DNA from: CAVQND01 sp964653485
Lineage (GTDB): Bacteria > Verrucomicrobiota > Verrucomicrobiia > Limisphaerales > UBA8199
Length of the DNA stretch: 64,000 bases
Direction: 5' to 3'
Assembly: GCA_964653485.1 (NCBI GenBank)
Contig: CAZZFF010000016.1
Location: forward strand, 6,467-70,466
In this document: in pieces, positions 17,142 through 26,240 of the stretch
How the letters are laid out: each line of letters begins with the position of its first letter
Position numbering within the stretch: the stretch's first letter is position 1
The notes under the pieces: generated by a model
What the model was told of the DNA's origin: nothing
What the model saw: only the letters and a program-made list of their open reading frames with translations
Databases searched by the model: none
Made by a program: the position numbers and the translations under genes

Positions 17142-18419
17142 CTAAGTGGTCAGCTTCCACGGGCTGCGCATCGGCCGGGAGAGCATGGCGTTGGCGGAGT
17201 CGTCGTTCTCGAACCGCTCGGCCTTGGGGTCCCATTTGAGTTTGCGGCCGAGCCGGATGGCGATATTGGCCAGGTGGCAGACGGTGGAAACCCGGTGGCC
17301 GATGTCCACGGGGAAATAAGGGTCCTTCCGGCTCTTGACGCATTTGAGGAAGTCATCGTGCTCGCCTTCGATGTTGGTGTAAAGGTGCAGGTCGTTCGGG
17401 CCGATGGGCGAGTTGAGGATTTCGGGGGAGCTGGCCTCCACCTTGGCGCGCCAGCCGTTGTTGCCGACCCATCCGTCGGTGCCGATGAACTTGATGCTGG
17501 GGTTGCCCGGGGTGCAGGTCATGACGACGCCGTTGGCGTAGCGGTAGGTGACATTGTAGTCCTTCACGGTGTTGAAGAGCCCGCCTTCCCAGAAGTTGCC
17601 GGTGGCCTCGATCTCGACCGGACCGGTTCGTTCCGTGTCGTTTGCCCATTGGGCGGTGTCGAACAAGTGGGCGCCCCAATCGCAGATGATCCCGCCCGAA
17701 TAATCCGAAATCCAACGGAAGTTGAAGTGGACGCGGTCCTTGGTATAGGGGGCTTCCGGCGCCGGGCCGAGCCACATCTCATAATCCAGCTCGGGTGGGA
17801 CGGGCTGGGGAGTCGGATCACCCGGGAAGGTGGGCTGCTTGGGGAGAATGACCTCGATCTTCTGGAGCTTGCCAATCCGCCCATTGCGCACCAGTTCGGC
17901 TATCCGATGGTACTCCGGCACGGCGCGATCCTCGGTGCTCGTCTGGAAGACCTTGCCAAGCTTGCGCATCGTATCGATGAGAATCCTGCCTTCGCCGATG
18001 GTGAGCGTCGGCTTTTCACATTGGACATCCTTGCCCGCGCGGGCGGCCATGACGCTGATCAGCGTGTGCCAATGGTCCGGCGTCGAAATCATCACGGCAT
18101 CAACGTCTTTGCGCGCCAGCACCTCGCGAAAGTCCTTTGTCGTGGCGCAGTCCTCGTTGTCGTATTTCGTGTCGGTCATCATCTTAGCCCGGTGCATCCG
18201 GGCGCCGTCCACGTCGCACACGACGATGACCCTGGCCGCCTTGAGTTCGAGGTATCTTTGCAGGTTCCAGGTAATCCCGTGGTCCCCGGTGCCGATGAAG
18301 CCGATGGTAATCTGCTTGCTCGGGGCCTCGGCCCCCAGGACCGATGCCGGGACGATATAGGGCAGCGCCAAACCGGCCGCAGCCGTCCGCACAAATTGCC
18401 GCCTGCTGAGCTTCTTCAT
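17142..18419 (-). CDS. Tat-exported Gfo/Idh/MocA family oxidoreductase
   Basis: A 425-residue NAD(P)-dependent oxidoreductase likely acting on sugars or cyclitols in the periplasm. Residues 1-30 are a twin-arginine signal (SRRQFVRTAAAGLALPYIVP). The Rossmann fold follows (ITIGFIGTGDHG), with VVCDVDG, ISTPDHWH and the conserved CEKP lysine motif near residue 135, then the C-terminal alpha/beta domain (YSGGIICDWGAHLFDTAQWA). This exported variant is greatly expanded in Verrucomicrobia and Planctomycetes. It stands alone, divergent from the permease at 18613. Confidence 0.92.
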   Translation of the reverse strand: MKKLSRRQFVRTAAAGLALPYIVPASVLGAEAPSKQITIGFIGTGDHGITWNLQRYLELKAARVIVVCDVDGARMHRAKMMTDTKYDNEDCATTKDFREVLARKDVDAVMISTPDHWHTLISVMAARAGKDVQCEKPTLTIGEGRILIDTMRKLGKVFQTSTEDRAVPEYHRIAELVRNGRIGKLQKIEVILPKQPTFPGDPTPQPVPPELDYEMWLGPAPEAPYTKDRVHFNFRWISDYSGGIICDWGAHLFDTAQWANDTERTGPVEIEATGNFWEGGLFNTVKDYNVTYRYANGVVMTCTPGNPSIKFIGTDGWVGNNGWRAKVEASSPEILNSPIGPNDLHLYTNIEGEHDDFLKCVKSRKDPYFPVDIGHRVSTVCHLANIAIRLGRKLKWDPKAERFENDDSANAMLSRPMRSPWKLTT

Positions 18420-18540
18420 GAATTGGTTGGGTGATAATTGGTTCGCCGATCGAGTTTAGTGCGGCCCGACCTTAATCTGGCAACTACGAAATGGCGACAC
18501 GTTTTTTCCAGCCGCGGCTTCTTCAACAAGAACTTTGCGG

Positions 18541-18571
18541 TTGACAGAGCCGCGGCATTCAAGGGTATGCT
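18541..18571 (+). promoter_or_regulatory. Possible sigma70 promoter of the permease gene
   Basis: TTGACA at 18541-18546 and TATGCT at 18566-18571 with a long 19-bp spacer, about 42 bp before the permease ATG. The -35 is perfect but the spacing is poor, so this is tentative. Confidence 0.4.
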
Positions 18572-18612
18572 CCGTCAATGCTTGGCCATTGTTTCAACTG
18601 AAATCTATCCCT

Positions 18613-20010
18613 ATGAATAATCAAGAGAAGCAACCAGTTAGCGCCCTTCCTTCGTATATCACGAGCGCATCGCCCAATCCCCAGGGCAACCGCGCCCCCT
18701 GGTATAAGACGACCGCCCAAACCTACGCCGGCATTTTCCTGTGGTTTGCCTTCTGGGATGGGATGTCGGGCAACGGCCTGTCCGTCGGCGGGTTGGGTCC
18801 CGTCCTGATTGGAGTGGTGCTTGGCGCGATTATTTGCCATTTCCTGTTCTACTTGGTGCCGGGCATCCTCGGCATGCAGACTGGCCTGCCTCTGTACATC
18901 GTGGGCACATCCACCTTTGGAGCGATGGGCGGCTTGATAATGCCCGGGTTCCTGATGGGCGCGCTGCAGTTCGGTTGGTTGGCCGTCAACTCCTACTTTT
19001 CCGCCGGGGCTTTGGTCGCCGGCTTCGACGCCCCGGCGTTGCGCATCCCCATTTGCATCCTCTGGACGCTGGCCGCGGCCTTCGTGGGCATGAAGGGCAT
19101 TCAGTACGTCGCCCGGGTTGCGACATACCTCCCGCTGATTCCGCTCGTCGTGCTGATCGCGGGTTTGGTGCTGTTTGCCGGGTCGGCGGGCGACTATAAG
19201 CCCGCGGCCGATGCGGCTGCTTCAGGCGGCGCGATGAAAGCCGCGTTGGCCATGATTGCGGCGATCGTTGGTTTCTTTGCCACGGCGGGCGCCGCCGGGG
19301 TGGACATTTGCATGAGCAACCGCGACAAGCGGGACGTGAGCTTGGGCGGCATCGTCGGGGTCATTATCGCTGTTATCTTTACCGCGGGCATCTCGGTCAT
19401 CGCCGTCGCGGGCGCCCAGGCCGCCCATGTCGTGGACCCTGCCAATCCGGACAGCGTGAAGATGACGTTCGCTCTCGGGGCCAAGCTCTCCAAGGGCATG
19501 TTCGCGGCCACCATGATCGGTTTGACCCTGGCCGCCTTCCCCGGCGCGTGTTTCTCCTCGTTCATCGCCGCCAACAGCTTCAAGACGACCATGCCGAAGG
19601 TCAGTCCGTTCGTCTCCGTGGGCCTTGGCGCTGTCGTGAGCATTATCCTGGCCGTCACCGGGGTCGCCGGCAACCTCGTCAGCGTCTTCGGTTTGATCGG
19701 GGCCTCCTTCGGACCGATCGTCGGGGCCATGGCGGTGGATTACCTGCTCTCCGGCGGCCGATGGTCGGGTCCGCGCGCCGGCTTCAACCCGGCCGGGTGG
19801 ATCGCCTGGTTGGTCGGATTCATTGTCGGCATTCTTCCAAACCCGATGCTCCCGACCTCGCTCCAGGTCAACGTGCCTTGCGCCCCTGTGGCAGCCTTCA
19901 TAGTCGGCGCCGTCGTCTATTTCATCCTGGCCAAGATGGGCCTGCAAACGCAGGTCATTCCGCTGCCGGCCAAGGCCTCGAATTCCGCCCAGCAGGCGGC
20001 TGCCAAGTAA
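18613..20010 (+). CDS. NCS1-type purine/cytosine permease homologue
   Basis: A 465-residue integral membrane protein with about 12 hydrophobic segments. Seen: a short soluble N-terminus, RAPWYKTTAQTYAGIFLWF, FWDGMSGNGLSVGGLGP, and a core rich in Gly/Ala helices (GAMGGLIMPGFLMGALQFGW, VDICMSNRDKRDVSLGG) that resembles CodB/NCS1 nucleobase cation symporters. The substrate is not decided; no cytosine deaminase or nucleobase enzyme is adjacent. The ATG at 18613 follows a poor ribosome-binding site; a longer frame from 18535 has no supporting sequence. Confidence 0.82.
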   Translation: MNNQEKQPVSALPSYITSASPNPQGNRAPWYKTTAQTYAGIFLWFAFWDGMSGNGLSVGGLGPVLIGVVLGAIICHFLFYLVPGILGMQTGLPLYIVGTSTFGAMGGLIMPGFLMGALQFGWLAVNSYFSAGALVAGFDAPALRIPICILWTLAAAFVGMKGIQYVARVATYLPLIPLVVLIAGLVLFAGSAGDYKPAADAAASGGAMKAALAMIAAIVGFFATAGAAGVDICMSNRDKRDVSLGGIVGVIIAVIFTAGISVIAVAGAQAAHVVDPANPDSVKMTFALGAKLSKGMFAATMIGLTLAAFPGACFSSFIAANSFKTTMPKVSPFVSVGLGAVVSIILAVTGVAGNLVSVFGLIGASFGPIVGAMAVDYLLSGGRWSGPRAGFNPAGWIAWLVGFIVGILPNPMLPTSLQVNVPCAPVAAFIVGAVVYFILAKMGLQTQVIPLPAKASNSAQQAAAK

Positions 20011-20134
20011 TCGGCGCGCCTCGGCGCTTCATCAACGGCTGGGCGATCTGATCGAAGCAGCCTTTGGCTCGGGTGGCGTCTCGCACGCCACTCCAGGTCC
20101 AATGCCGTTCTGAAATCCCGCTCTGGCGCAGACT

Positions 20135-20320
20135 TGCTGTCCCGGAGGGACATTCGACAATAGCCCAACGTTTCAACGTTGGGTCAGGACGTTAGAGAGG
20201 GATTTAGTCCCGGAGGGACGACTGAAATCGAACGTGTTTCGTCCGTCCCTTCGGGACTATTCTCGTGATGTCCCTCCGGGACAAGGCGCCGGTGAATTTC
20301 CGAAGGGCTTTGACCTTATT
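20135..20320. repeat. Palindromic GTCCC/GGGAC intergenic element, copy A
   Basis: Three copies of the palindromic core (GTCCCGGAGGGAC or its complement), a CCCAACG-TTTCA-ACGTTGGG hairpin, and the terminal block GACAAGGCGCCGGTGAATTTCCGAA. Copy B is at 22610 and a short copy C at 32637. Copy A follows the permease stop and precedes the end of the next minus-strand frame. No open frame inside is convincing. Confidence 0.85.
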
Positions 20321-20477
20321 CCCCGTCGTTCAAGGCTTGGGCCAACTCGCGGCGGAGCTTCTCCAGAAAACCCTTCCCCCTGCATACCAGCCTCGCCGCA
20401 GTGCCCCCCATTCTTGCTCCAGCCCGTTGCGCCCGGCCCTGGTCGCCAATTCCAAGACCCGGCCTTCGATGTAGGCT

Positions 20478-20771
20478 TCATACCCCTTGGCATCTCCCGG
20501 GGACAGTGTTGTTTGACAGGATGTAGTCGAAACCGCCCCACCAGGGAGCGGTGATCGTGCCACTGCCGGACGAATAGTTGCTGCCACAATAATACAAACT
20601 TTGGTAGTTGGTGATGTAAACGTCGCACGCGGCGCGAAGGGGTCCGGCGGCTATGCCCGCGGCGGGCCAAGGGCCCTGGTCCGCCGCGCGGACCAGGCAG
20701 AGCGAGGCAAACAACGCGGGCAACACGGCCAGCTTGACGCGCAGTCCCTTATTAAGTGGTGCCGTCTCCAT
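20478..20771 (-). CDS. Small secreted protein of unknown function, possibly a frameshifted gene
   Basis: A 97-residue frame starting METAPLNKGLRVKLAVLPAL with a convincing signal peptide (SLCLVRAADQ) and AGAAGGA 9 nt upstream of the ATG. The mature part is Tyr/Ser/Gly-rich (NYQSLYYCGSNYSSGSGTIT). It ends at DYILSNNTVPGRCQGV, but in the next frame the sequence continues smoothly (PGDAKGYEAYIEGRVLELAT...) to 20330, which suggests one longer protein broken by a frameshift near 20495. I do not recognise the family. Confidence 0.5.
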   Translation of the reverse strand: METAPLNKGLRVKLAVLPALFASLCLVRAADQGPWPAAGIAAGPLRAACDVYITNYQSLYYCGSNYSSGSGTITAPWWGGFDYILSNNTVPGRCQGV

Positions 20772-20948
20772 ATGATGCATTCCTTCTGTTAAAGTTTGTG
20801 ACAAACCGAGCCCAACTGGGAGGTCCAGGCGGCGAACCAGCGCCGCAAGCTCGCCCCACGCAACCGTGTAAGTGTTATCTTGACCCTCGCGCCGAGTCGA
20901 GCACCAATCGCACACACACCCCAATCGCACAGGGTTGAAAATCGGGGT

Positions 20949-20976
20949 TTGACAAGCCTCGCCTGAGCCGTATTAA
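20949..20976 (+). promoter_or_regulatory. Candidate promoter of the LRR protein; also the content of gap 20772-21097
   Basis: TTGACA at 20949-20954, 16-bp spacer, TATTAA at 20971-20976. Transcription from here would give an untranslated leader of about 115 nt before the ATG at 21098. No other element is apparent in the gap. Confidence 0.4.
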
Positions 20977-21097
20977 GATGCATCTATGGGCATTGACTGT
21001 GCAGGCCGGGCAGCGGACGGGGTGGCGGGGGGGGTTACTGGCGGGCTGTTCCACCGAGCCGGAGAAGTCAAGGTGCCCCTGCGAGGGAGGAGGACGT

Positions 21098-22543
21098 ATG
21101 AGAGGACCGCTTTTCCTGCTTCTGGGCTGCGCATTGTGCTGCGCGCCCATGCCGGCGCTGGGCCAGCGTTTCGGTGATTTCACTTATGCGACCAACGCGG
21201 GTTCGGCCACCATTACCGGCTACACCGGGTCTGGCGGGGTGGTCGTCATTCCCAGCGCCATCTATGGCCTGCCGGTCGCGGCCATCGGGGATCGGGTGTT
21301 CTTCTACATGCCCGGCGTGACCGCCGTGACGATTCCCGATAGCGTCAGGAGCGTTGGGGAGCGCGCGTTCGATTCGTGCGGCCTGACCAGCCTCACGATT
21401 CCCGACGGCGTCACCAACATCGGGCTTGGTGCGTTCGAGGACTGCATTGGGCTCACGAACGTCACCATCCCCGATAGCGTGGCCAGCCTCGGCCTGTTTG
21501 CCTTCAACGACTGCACCAATCTCATCACGCCGCCAGCCGTATTCAGCTATACTACCGTTGACGGCGCCCTGACGGTCACGGATTGGGACGGTTCCGGCCG
21601 CGCGGTCACCATTCCAAGCACCATCAATGGTCTCCCCGTGACCGCCATTGGGGACGTGATTAGCGGGCCGCTTTGGGGCGGGTTTTATCTCCCGGACTGG
21701 GTGACCAACCTGACGATTCCCGACGGCATCGCCCGTATTGGCGACCAGACCTTTATTCATGGCGTGGGCTTGAGAGAGGTCACGATCCCCGCCAGCGTCA
21801 CCAACCTCGGCAGCCAGGTGTTCGCGGCTTGTCCCAACATCACGGCGATAAGCGTGGACCCGCGGAACGCCTTTTACGCCAGCGTCGATGGTGTGGTGTT
21901 CGATAAGAGCCTAACGACCCTCCTGCAGTGGCCGATGGGGAGGGGCGGGAGTTATCGCGTGCCCGACGGCGTCGTCAGCATCAGCGATTACGCGCTCTAT
22001 GGCTCCGGGTATGGCGGCGACTCGGCCCTGGTGACCAGTCTCACCTTGCCGAGCAGCGTGACCAGCATCGGGGCGTACGCCTTCTCAAGCTGTCCCGGAT
22101 TGACGAACGTCACGATAGCGGGCAGCCTGACAAATCTCGGGGAATATGCGTTTGCATACTGCTCCTCGCTGAAGTGCTTTTTTTTCATGGGGCAAGCTCC
22201 CCCCGTGATGTCTTTGCTCGCGTTCAGGAACCCTAACGCAGGAGGCGCCAGCGGGGAGGAGGGACCGATCTGGCGCCTGCCGGGCACGACCGGCTGGAAC
22301 CCCTTCCTGGACGTGCGGGTCTGGGACGCGGCGCTGACGGGCGCCACCGTGCAAGGGGATGAGTTCATCCTGGAGGTCACCGCCGCCGGAGGCGTCCCCG
22401 TGCTGGTCGAGGCCAGCACGAACGTAGCGACTGGACCCTGGGTCCCCTTGCGGGCCACCTCTCCCGCGCCGGATTTGTTTTATATCCCCGACCCGGAGTG
22501 GAGGAGTTACCCGGCCCGCTTTTATCGCGTGCGCCCTTTCTAA
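21098..22543 (+). CDS. Secreted BspA-like leucine-rich repeat (LRR_5) protein
   Basis: A 481-residue exported protein. Signal peptide MRGPLFLLLGCALCCAPMPA, preceded by a strong GGAGGAGG site that fixes the start. Then LRR_5 repeats of the BspA/TpLRR type, for example LTSLTIPDGVTNIGLGAFED, LTNVTIPDSVASLGLFAFND and VTSIGAYAFSSCPGLTNVTI, in two blocks separated by a GTVDGALTVTDWDGSG-like linker. The last about 80 residues form a module with VLVEASTNVATGPWVPL and YPARFYRVRPF, also seen at 31134 and twice in the protein at 1-6537. Probably a surface or extracellular binding protein. Confidence 0.88.
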   Translation: MRGPLFLLLGCALCCAPMPALGQRFGDFTYATNAGSATITGYTGSGGVVVIPSAIYGLPVAAIGDRVFFYMPGVTAVTIPDSVRSVGERAFDSCGLTSLTIPDGVTNIGLGAFEDCIGLTNVTIPDSVASLGLFAFNDCTNLITPPAVFSYTTVDGALTVTDWDGSGRAVTIPSTINGLPVTAIGDVISGPLWGGFYLPDWVTNLTIPDGIARIGDQTFIHGVGLREVTIPASVTNLGSQVFAACPNITAISVDPRNAFYASVDGVVFDKSLTTLLQWPMGRGGSYRVPDGVVSISDYALYGSGYGGDSALVTSLTLPSSVTSIGAYAFSSCPGLTNVTIAGSLTNLGEYAFAYCSSLKCFFFMGQAPPVMSLLAFRNPNAGGASGEEGPIWRLPGTTGWNPFLDVRVWDAALTGATVQGDEFILEVTAAGGVPVLVEASTNVATGPWVPLRATSPAPDLFYIPDPEWRSYPARFYRVRPF

Positions 22544-22609
22544 CCCATGACGGGTGACGGGGTCAGTCATGGAATTGTGACACCTGTATGCCATCTCACT
22601 CTGGACGCG

Positions 22610-22765
22610 CGAGGGATTTAGTCCCGGAGGGACGGCTGGAATCGAACGTGTGTCAGCCGTCCCCTCGGGACTCATAGGCTCTGTATTAACGCCGATCCCA
22701 ACGCTGAAGCGCTGGGCTATTCTTGTGATGTCCCTCCGGGACAAGGCGCCGGTGAATTTCCGAAA
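22610..22765. repeat. Palindromic GTCCC/GGGAC intergenic element, copy B
   Basis: Same element as at 20135: GATTTAGTCCCGGAGGGACG, ATCGAACGTG, a TCCCAACGCT-GA-AGCGCTGGG hairpin and TCCCTCCGGGACAAGGCGCC, ending GGTGAATTTCCGAAAG. It lies between the LRR gene stop and the ileS stop (22776), its GAATTTCC end 11 bp from the ileS stop. Confidence 0.88.
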
Positions 22766-22775
22766 GAAAGTGACT

Positions 22776-25715
22776 CTACGTCGCCTTGCATTCGTTTACT
22801 GCCTCGACGCACCGCCCGCAAAGGCCCGGATGCGCCGGATGGGAGCCGACGTCGGTTTCCCAGTGCCAGCAACGTTCGCATTTTTGCCCGTCGGCGTGCG
22901 TGACCTCGAAGGATACCGCATCGCCTTGGGCCGGCGTGAATCTCAGTTCGGACACGTTCAGGACTTCCTGGAGGATGGCTTGGTTCTCAGGGGTCCAAAA
23001 ATCGGCGCGGAATTGGGCGTTGCTCGCGCCCACCGCAAGGGGCGCCTCCCAATCCGGTGGCGCGCCGGGAGGGGGAGCCAGGGCGGATGCCGGGACCTTG
23101 ACGACGGCCTTTGCCTCAAGGGCCTTGCCGATGAGTTTGGCCTGCCGGGCCTTCTCCAACTCGGAGAGTCCAAGCTCCCGCAGGGCGAACAGGTTCCTCC
23201 ACTTGTCTCGCTCGGCTTGCGGCAGCTCGAACTTGACGGCCTGCCATGCGAGTTCGTGGGCGGACACGACGGTTTTGCCGGGCACGAACTCCCAGGCCTC
23301 GTCCGCCGTGAATGAGAGGATGGGGGCCAGCATCTTGCACAGGCCGGCGATCATGCGGTGCAGGGCGGTCTGCGTCGAGCGGCGTCGGGGCGAATTGGCC
23401 GGGTCGGTGTACAGCCGGTCCTTGACCACGTCGTGATAGACCGCCGACAACTCTACGGCCACGAACTGGCTGAGCCGCTGATAGACGACGTGGAATTCGT
23501 AGTTGTCGTAAGCGAGAATAATCTCCTGCTCGAGCCGGGAGAACTCGTCGAGCGCCCACCGGTCCAGCCCCGTCAGTTGGCCGTCCGCGACGGTGTGCTT
23601 TGAGGGGTCGAAATCGTGGAGATTGGAAAGCTGGTAGCGCAGGGCGTTGCGGATGATGCGGTAGGTTTCCGAGACCTTGTCGATGCGTTTCTCGCTCACG
23701 ACCACGTCACTGCGGTAGTCCTGCGAGGCGACCCAGAGCCGGACGACGTCGGCGCCGTATTTGCGGACGTAGGCCTCGGATGTCTGCGGTTTTTCGTATC
23801 CCCCCTGGCCCTGTTTGCTCTTTGAAATCTTGGCGCGGTCTTCATCGACCATGAACCCGTGCGTGAGCACGGTCCGATAGGGGGCCGCCCCGTTGGCTGC
23901 CAGCGAGAGCAGCAGGGAGGACTGGAACCAGCCGCGGTGCTGGTCGCTGCCTTCGAGATACATGTCGCACTGAAAAGGCAGCGGGTCGCCGCGCAGTTCC
24001 GGGCGCTGCGCAATGACCGTCCTCGACGAAGAGCCTGAGTCGATCCACACATCCAGCGTGTCGCTGGACCTTGAGGCGGCCTCCGGGCCAGTCCAATCGG
24101 CCGGCTTGAGGGCCGCCCACAGTTCGGCGGCGGACTTCTCGAACCAGATGTTCGAGCCATGCGCCTGGATCAGATCGGCGGCGCGGCGCGCAATGCGGGC
24201 GTCGAGAATCGGTTTGCCCTGGGCGTCATAGAAGGCCGGGATCGGCACGCCCCAGGACCGCTGGCGCGAAATGCACCAGTCCGGCCGCCCCTGGACCGCC
24301 GCCTCGATGCGGTTCTTGCCCCAGTCTGGCACCCAGTTGACGCGGTTGATCTCCTCAAGCGCCCGCTGCCGGAACGTGCGGTTTTTGGCGGGCGCGGCCC
24401 CTGCCTGGCCGGGCCGGGCGGGAGGGACGTGGTCGATTTGGATGAACCACTGGTCCATGGCGCGGAAGATAATCGGCGTCTTGCTCCGCCAACAGTGGGG
24501 GTAGCTGTGGGTATAATTCTCCTGGTGGAGCAGGGTCTTATGGCGGCGCAGTTGCTCGAACACGGCTTCGTTGGCCTCGCTCTTGCCCTGGTGCTCGAGT
24601 ATGGCCTTGCCGAGCATCTCCGCCGGCATCTGCTCCTGGACGGGCAAATCGGTCGTGTGCGCCAGACGCCCGTCGTCGTCCACGGGCGAATAGATCGGCA
24701 ATCCATGTTCCCGGCCCAGGAGATAATCCTCAAGGCCGTGACCGGGGGCGACATGCACGAACCCGGTGCCCGTCGTGTTTTCCACAAACGAGTCTCCCGC
24801 CAGGAGCCGGCCCGTGCGCTGGCAGAAGGGGTGTTGGTACTCAAGCTGGCTCAGGTCGCCGGCCTCCAGGCTCCGCACGATCTGGTAGCCCTGCCAGCCG
24901 CACTTCTCGGCCACCGTCGAGAGGAGCATGGCCGATACGATGAATTGCTCTTCCCCGACTTGGACGAGCGAATAGCTGAATGTGGAGTTGTAGGCGACGG
25001 CGAGGTTCGCCGGCAGCGTCCACGGAGTCGTGGTCCAAATCACCACCGAAACCCCCGGCCGCCCCACGACGGGAAACTTCACATAGATGCTCTGGCTGAC
25101 GTGGTCTTTGTACTCGACTTCGGCCTCGGCCAGGGCGGTTCGACAGGGAATGCTCCAATAGACCGGCTTCTTGCCGCGGTACACAAACCCCTGCTCGATG
25201 AGGTCCGCCAAGAGGCGCAACTCCTCGGCCTCGTATGCCTTATCGAGCGTCAGGTAGGGATGCTCCCAGTCTCCGAGCACGCCCAACCGCTTGAACTGCG
25301 CGCGCTGGATGCCGATGTACTTCCACGCATACGCCTCGCAGGCGGTGCGGATGGCGGCGGGAGTTGAGGCCGTATTCCCCGCCTTGCGCATCTCCTGCGT
25401 CACCTTGAATTCGATCGGCAGCCCGTGGCAGTCCCACCCCGGCACGTAGGGCGCGTGGAACCCCCGAAGGGTCTTGTATTTGATGATGATGTCTTTGAGG
25501 ATTTTATTGAGCGCGGTGCCGATATGCACGTCCCCATTGGCAAAGGGCGGGCCGTCATGCAGGACGAACTTCGCCGCCCCGGCCCGCCCCTCCTGGATGC
25601 GCTCGTAAAGCCGCGCCGCGCTCCATTTCTCCAGCCGTTCCGGCTCCCGCCGGACCAGGTCCGCCTTCATCGGGAAATCCGTTTGCGGCAAATTCAGAGT
25701 ACTCTTGTAGTCCAT
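22776..25715 (-). CDS. ileS: Isoleucyl-tRNA synthetase
   Basis: A 979-residue class I synthetase that charges tRNA-Ile. Seen: the HIGH motif in PFANGDVHIGTALNK (about residue 60), YVPGWDCHGLPIE, the editing domain (VIWTTTPWTLPANLAVAYN), the tRNA-Ile/Val signature WCISRQRSWGVPIP, the KMSKS loop as KISKSKQG (about residue 615), the anticodon-binding domain, and a C-terminal zinc-binding tail (CERCWHWE...LCGRCVEA). Full length, with no close minus-strand neighbour in the same operon. Copy B of the palindromic element lies just beyond its stop. Confidence 0.97.
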   Translation of the reverse strand: MDYKSTLNLPQTDFPMKADLVRREPERLEKWSAARLYERIQEGRAGAAKFVLHDGPPFANGDVHIGTALNKILKDIIIKYKTLRGFHAPYVPGWDCHGLPIEFKVTQEMRKAGNTASTPAAIRTACEAYAWKYIGIQRAQFKRLGVLGDWEHPYLTLDKAYEAEELRLLADLIEQGFVYRGKKPVYWSIPCRTALAEAEVEYKDHVSQSIYVKFPVVGRPGVSVVIWTTTPWTLPANLAVAYNSTFSYSLVQVGEEQFIVSAMLLSTVAEKCGWQGYQIVRSLEAGDLSQLEYQHPFCQRTGRLLAGDSFVENTTGTGFVHVAPGHGLEDYLLGREHGLPIYSPVDDDGRLAHTTDLPVQEQMPAEMLGKAILEHQGKSEANEAVFEQLRRHKTLLHQENYTHSYPHCWRSKTPIIFRAMDQWFIQIDHVPPARPGQAGAAPAKNRTFRQRALEEINRVNWVPDWGKNRIEAAVQGRPDWCISRQRSWGVPIPAFYDAQGKPILDARIARRAADLIQAHGSNIWFEKSAAELWAALKPADWTGPEAASRSSDTLDVWIDSGSSSRTVIAQRPELRGDPLPFQCDMYLEGSDQHRGWFQSSLLLSLAANGAAPYRTVLTHGFMVDEDRAKISKSKQGQGGYEKPQTSEAYVRKYGADVVRLWVASQDYRSDVVVSEKRIDKVSETYRIIRNALRYQLSNLHDFDPSKHTVADGQLTGLDRWALDEFSRLEQEIILAYDNYEFHVVYQRLSQFVAVELSAVYHDVVKDRLYTDPANSPRRRSTQTALHRMIAGLCKMLAPILSFTADEAWEFVPGKTVVSAHELAWQAVKFELPQAERDKWRNLFALRELGLSELEKARQAKLIGKALEAKAVVKVPASALAPPPGAPPDWEAPLAVGASNAQFRADFWTPENQAILQEVLNVSELRFTPAQGDAVSFEVTHADGQKCERCWHWETDVGSHPAHPGLCGRCVEAVNECKAT

Positions 25716-25760
25716 GGTCGTCTCGAAAAGATGAAACCCAACGGCCGCGCAACTCGGCCG

Positions 25761-25931
25761 TCAAGCAGGATGCGCTTGGGAAAGCCCGGGCAAAGCCGGG
25801 ATTTCAGTCTGGTATTCGGCTTGCCGGCTGCGCGGTGGCGGACTCATAACAATATTGCCCCAGCGATCGCTCTCGATGCGGTACGGCAGCGTCGCCGGCA
25901 GTTTGTCCTCACAGATTTCGGACCAAGTCAT
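25761..25931 (-). pseudogene. Truncated Uma2-like (DUF820) nuclease remnant
   Basis: A 56-residue frame beginning MTWSEICEDKLPATLPYRIE followed by WGNIVMSPPPRSRQAEYQTEI. This matches the N-terminal signature of Uma2/DUF820 endonuclease-fold proteins (MxWxEI...LPxKIExxxxGxIVMSP), which are normally about 180-200 residues. The catalytic core is missing: the frame ends 45 bp before the ileS start. It is therefore a remnant, next to the MITE-like element at 25997. Confidence 0.6.
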
Positions 25932-25996
25932 GCCGGATAGATACGCCTGCGGAGGCGCCTTGGCAAGGCGGGAGTCTCCGCCGTGCGGTGGGGTCA

Positions 25997-26182
25997 CAGG
26001 GCCAGCGACAAAGCCCGTCGGAAAGTCCCGGGTAGGCCGTTCTGGAGTGCGGTGGCAAGCAGAGCGCGACACCGCTTTGCCTCGGGCAACTCCTGACGTA
26101 TCGGAAGTGCGCGCGGCCCAAAGCGCCGTCGCCGCTTCGCTCTGCCGGCGCACTCCAGAATATCACTTTGTCCACCGCCCTG
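25997..26182 (-). mobile_element. MITE-like element with nested terminal inverted repeats, copy 1
   Basis: A 186-bp unit. Outer ends: CAGGGCCAGCGACAAAG (25997-26013) against CAGGGCGGTGGACAAAG on the other strand (26166-26182). Inner ends: TTCTGGAGTGCGGTGGCA (26040-26057) against TTCTGGAGTGCGCCGGCA on the other strand (26143-26160), 16 of 18 identical. No transposase inside. A partial copy is at 55524-55692 in opposite orientation. With the Uma2 remnant it fills the ileS-nudix gap. Confidence 0.75.
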
Positions 26183-26240
26183 TGTAAGGTCAAGGCTTGC
26201 AAGCATAGTGTTCGCACTTCTCGCCGAAAGGCGATGGAGG

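Noticed and set aside
17115..18434. 439-residue plus-strand frame
   Set aside because: Antisense to the Gfo/Idh/MocA oxidoreductase.
24159..25367. 402-residue plus-strand frame
   Set aside because: Antisense to ileS.
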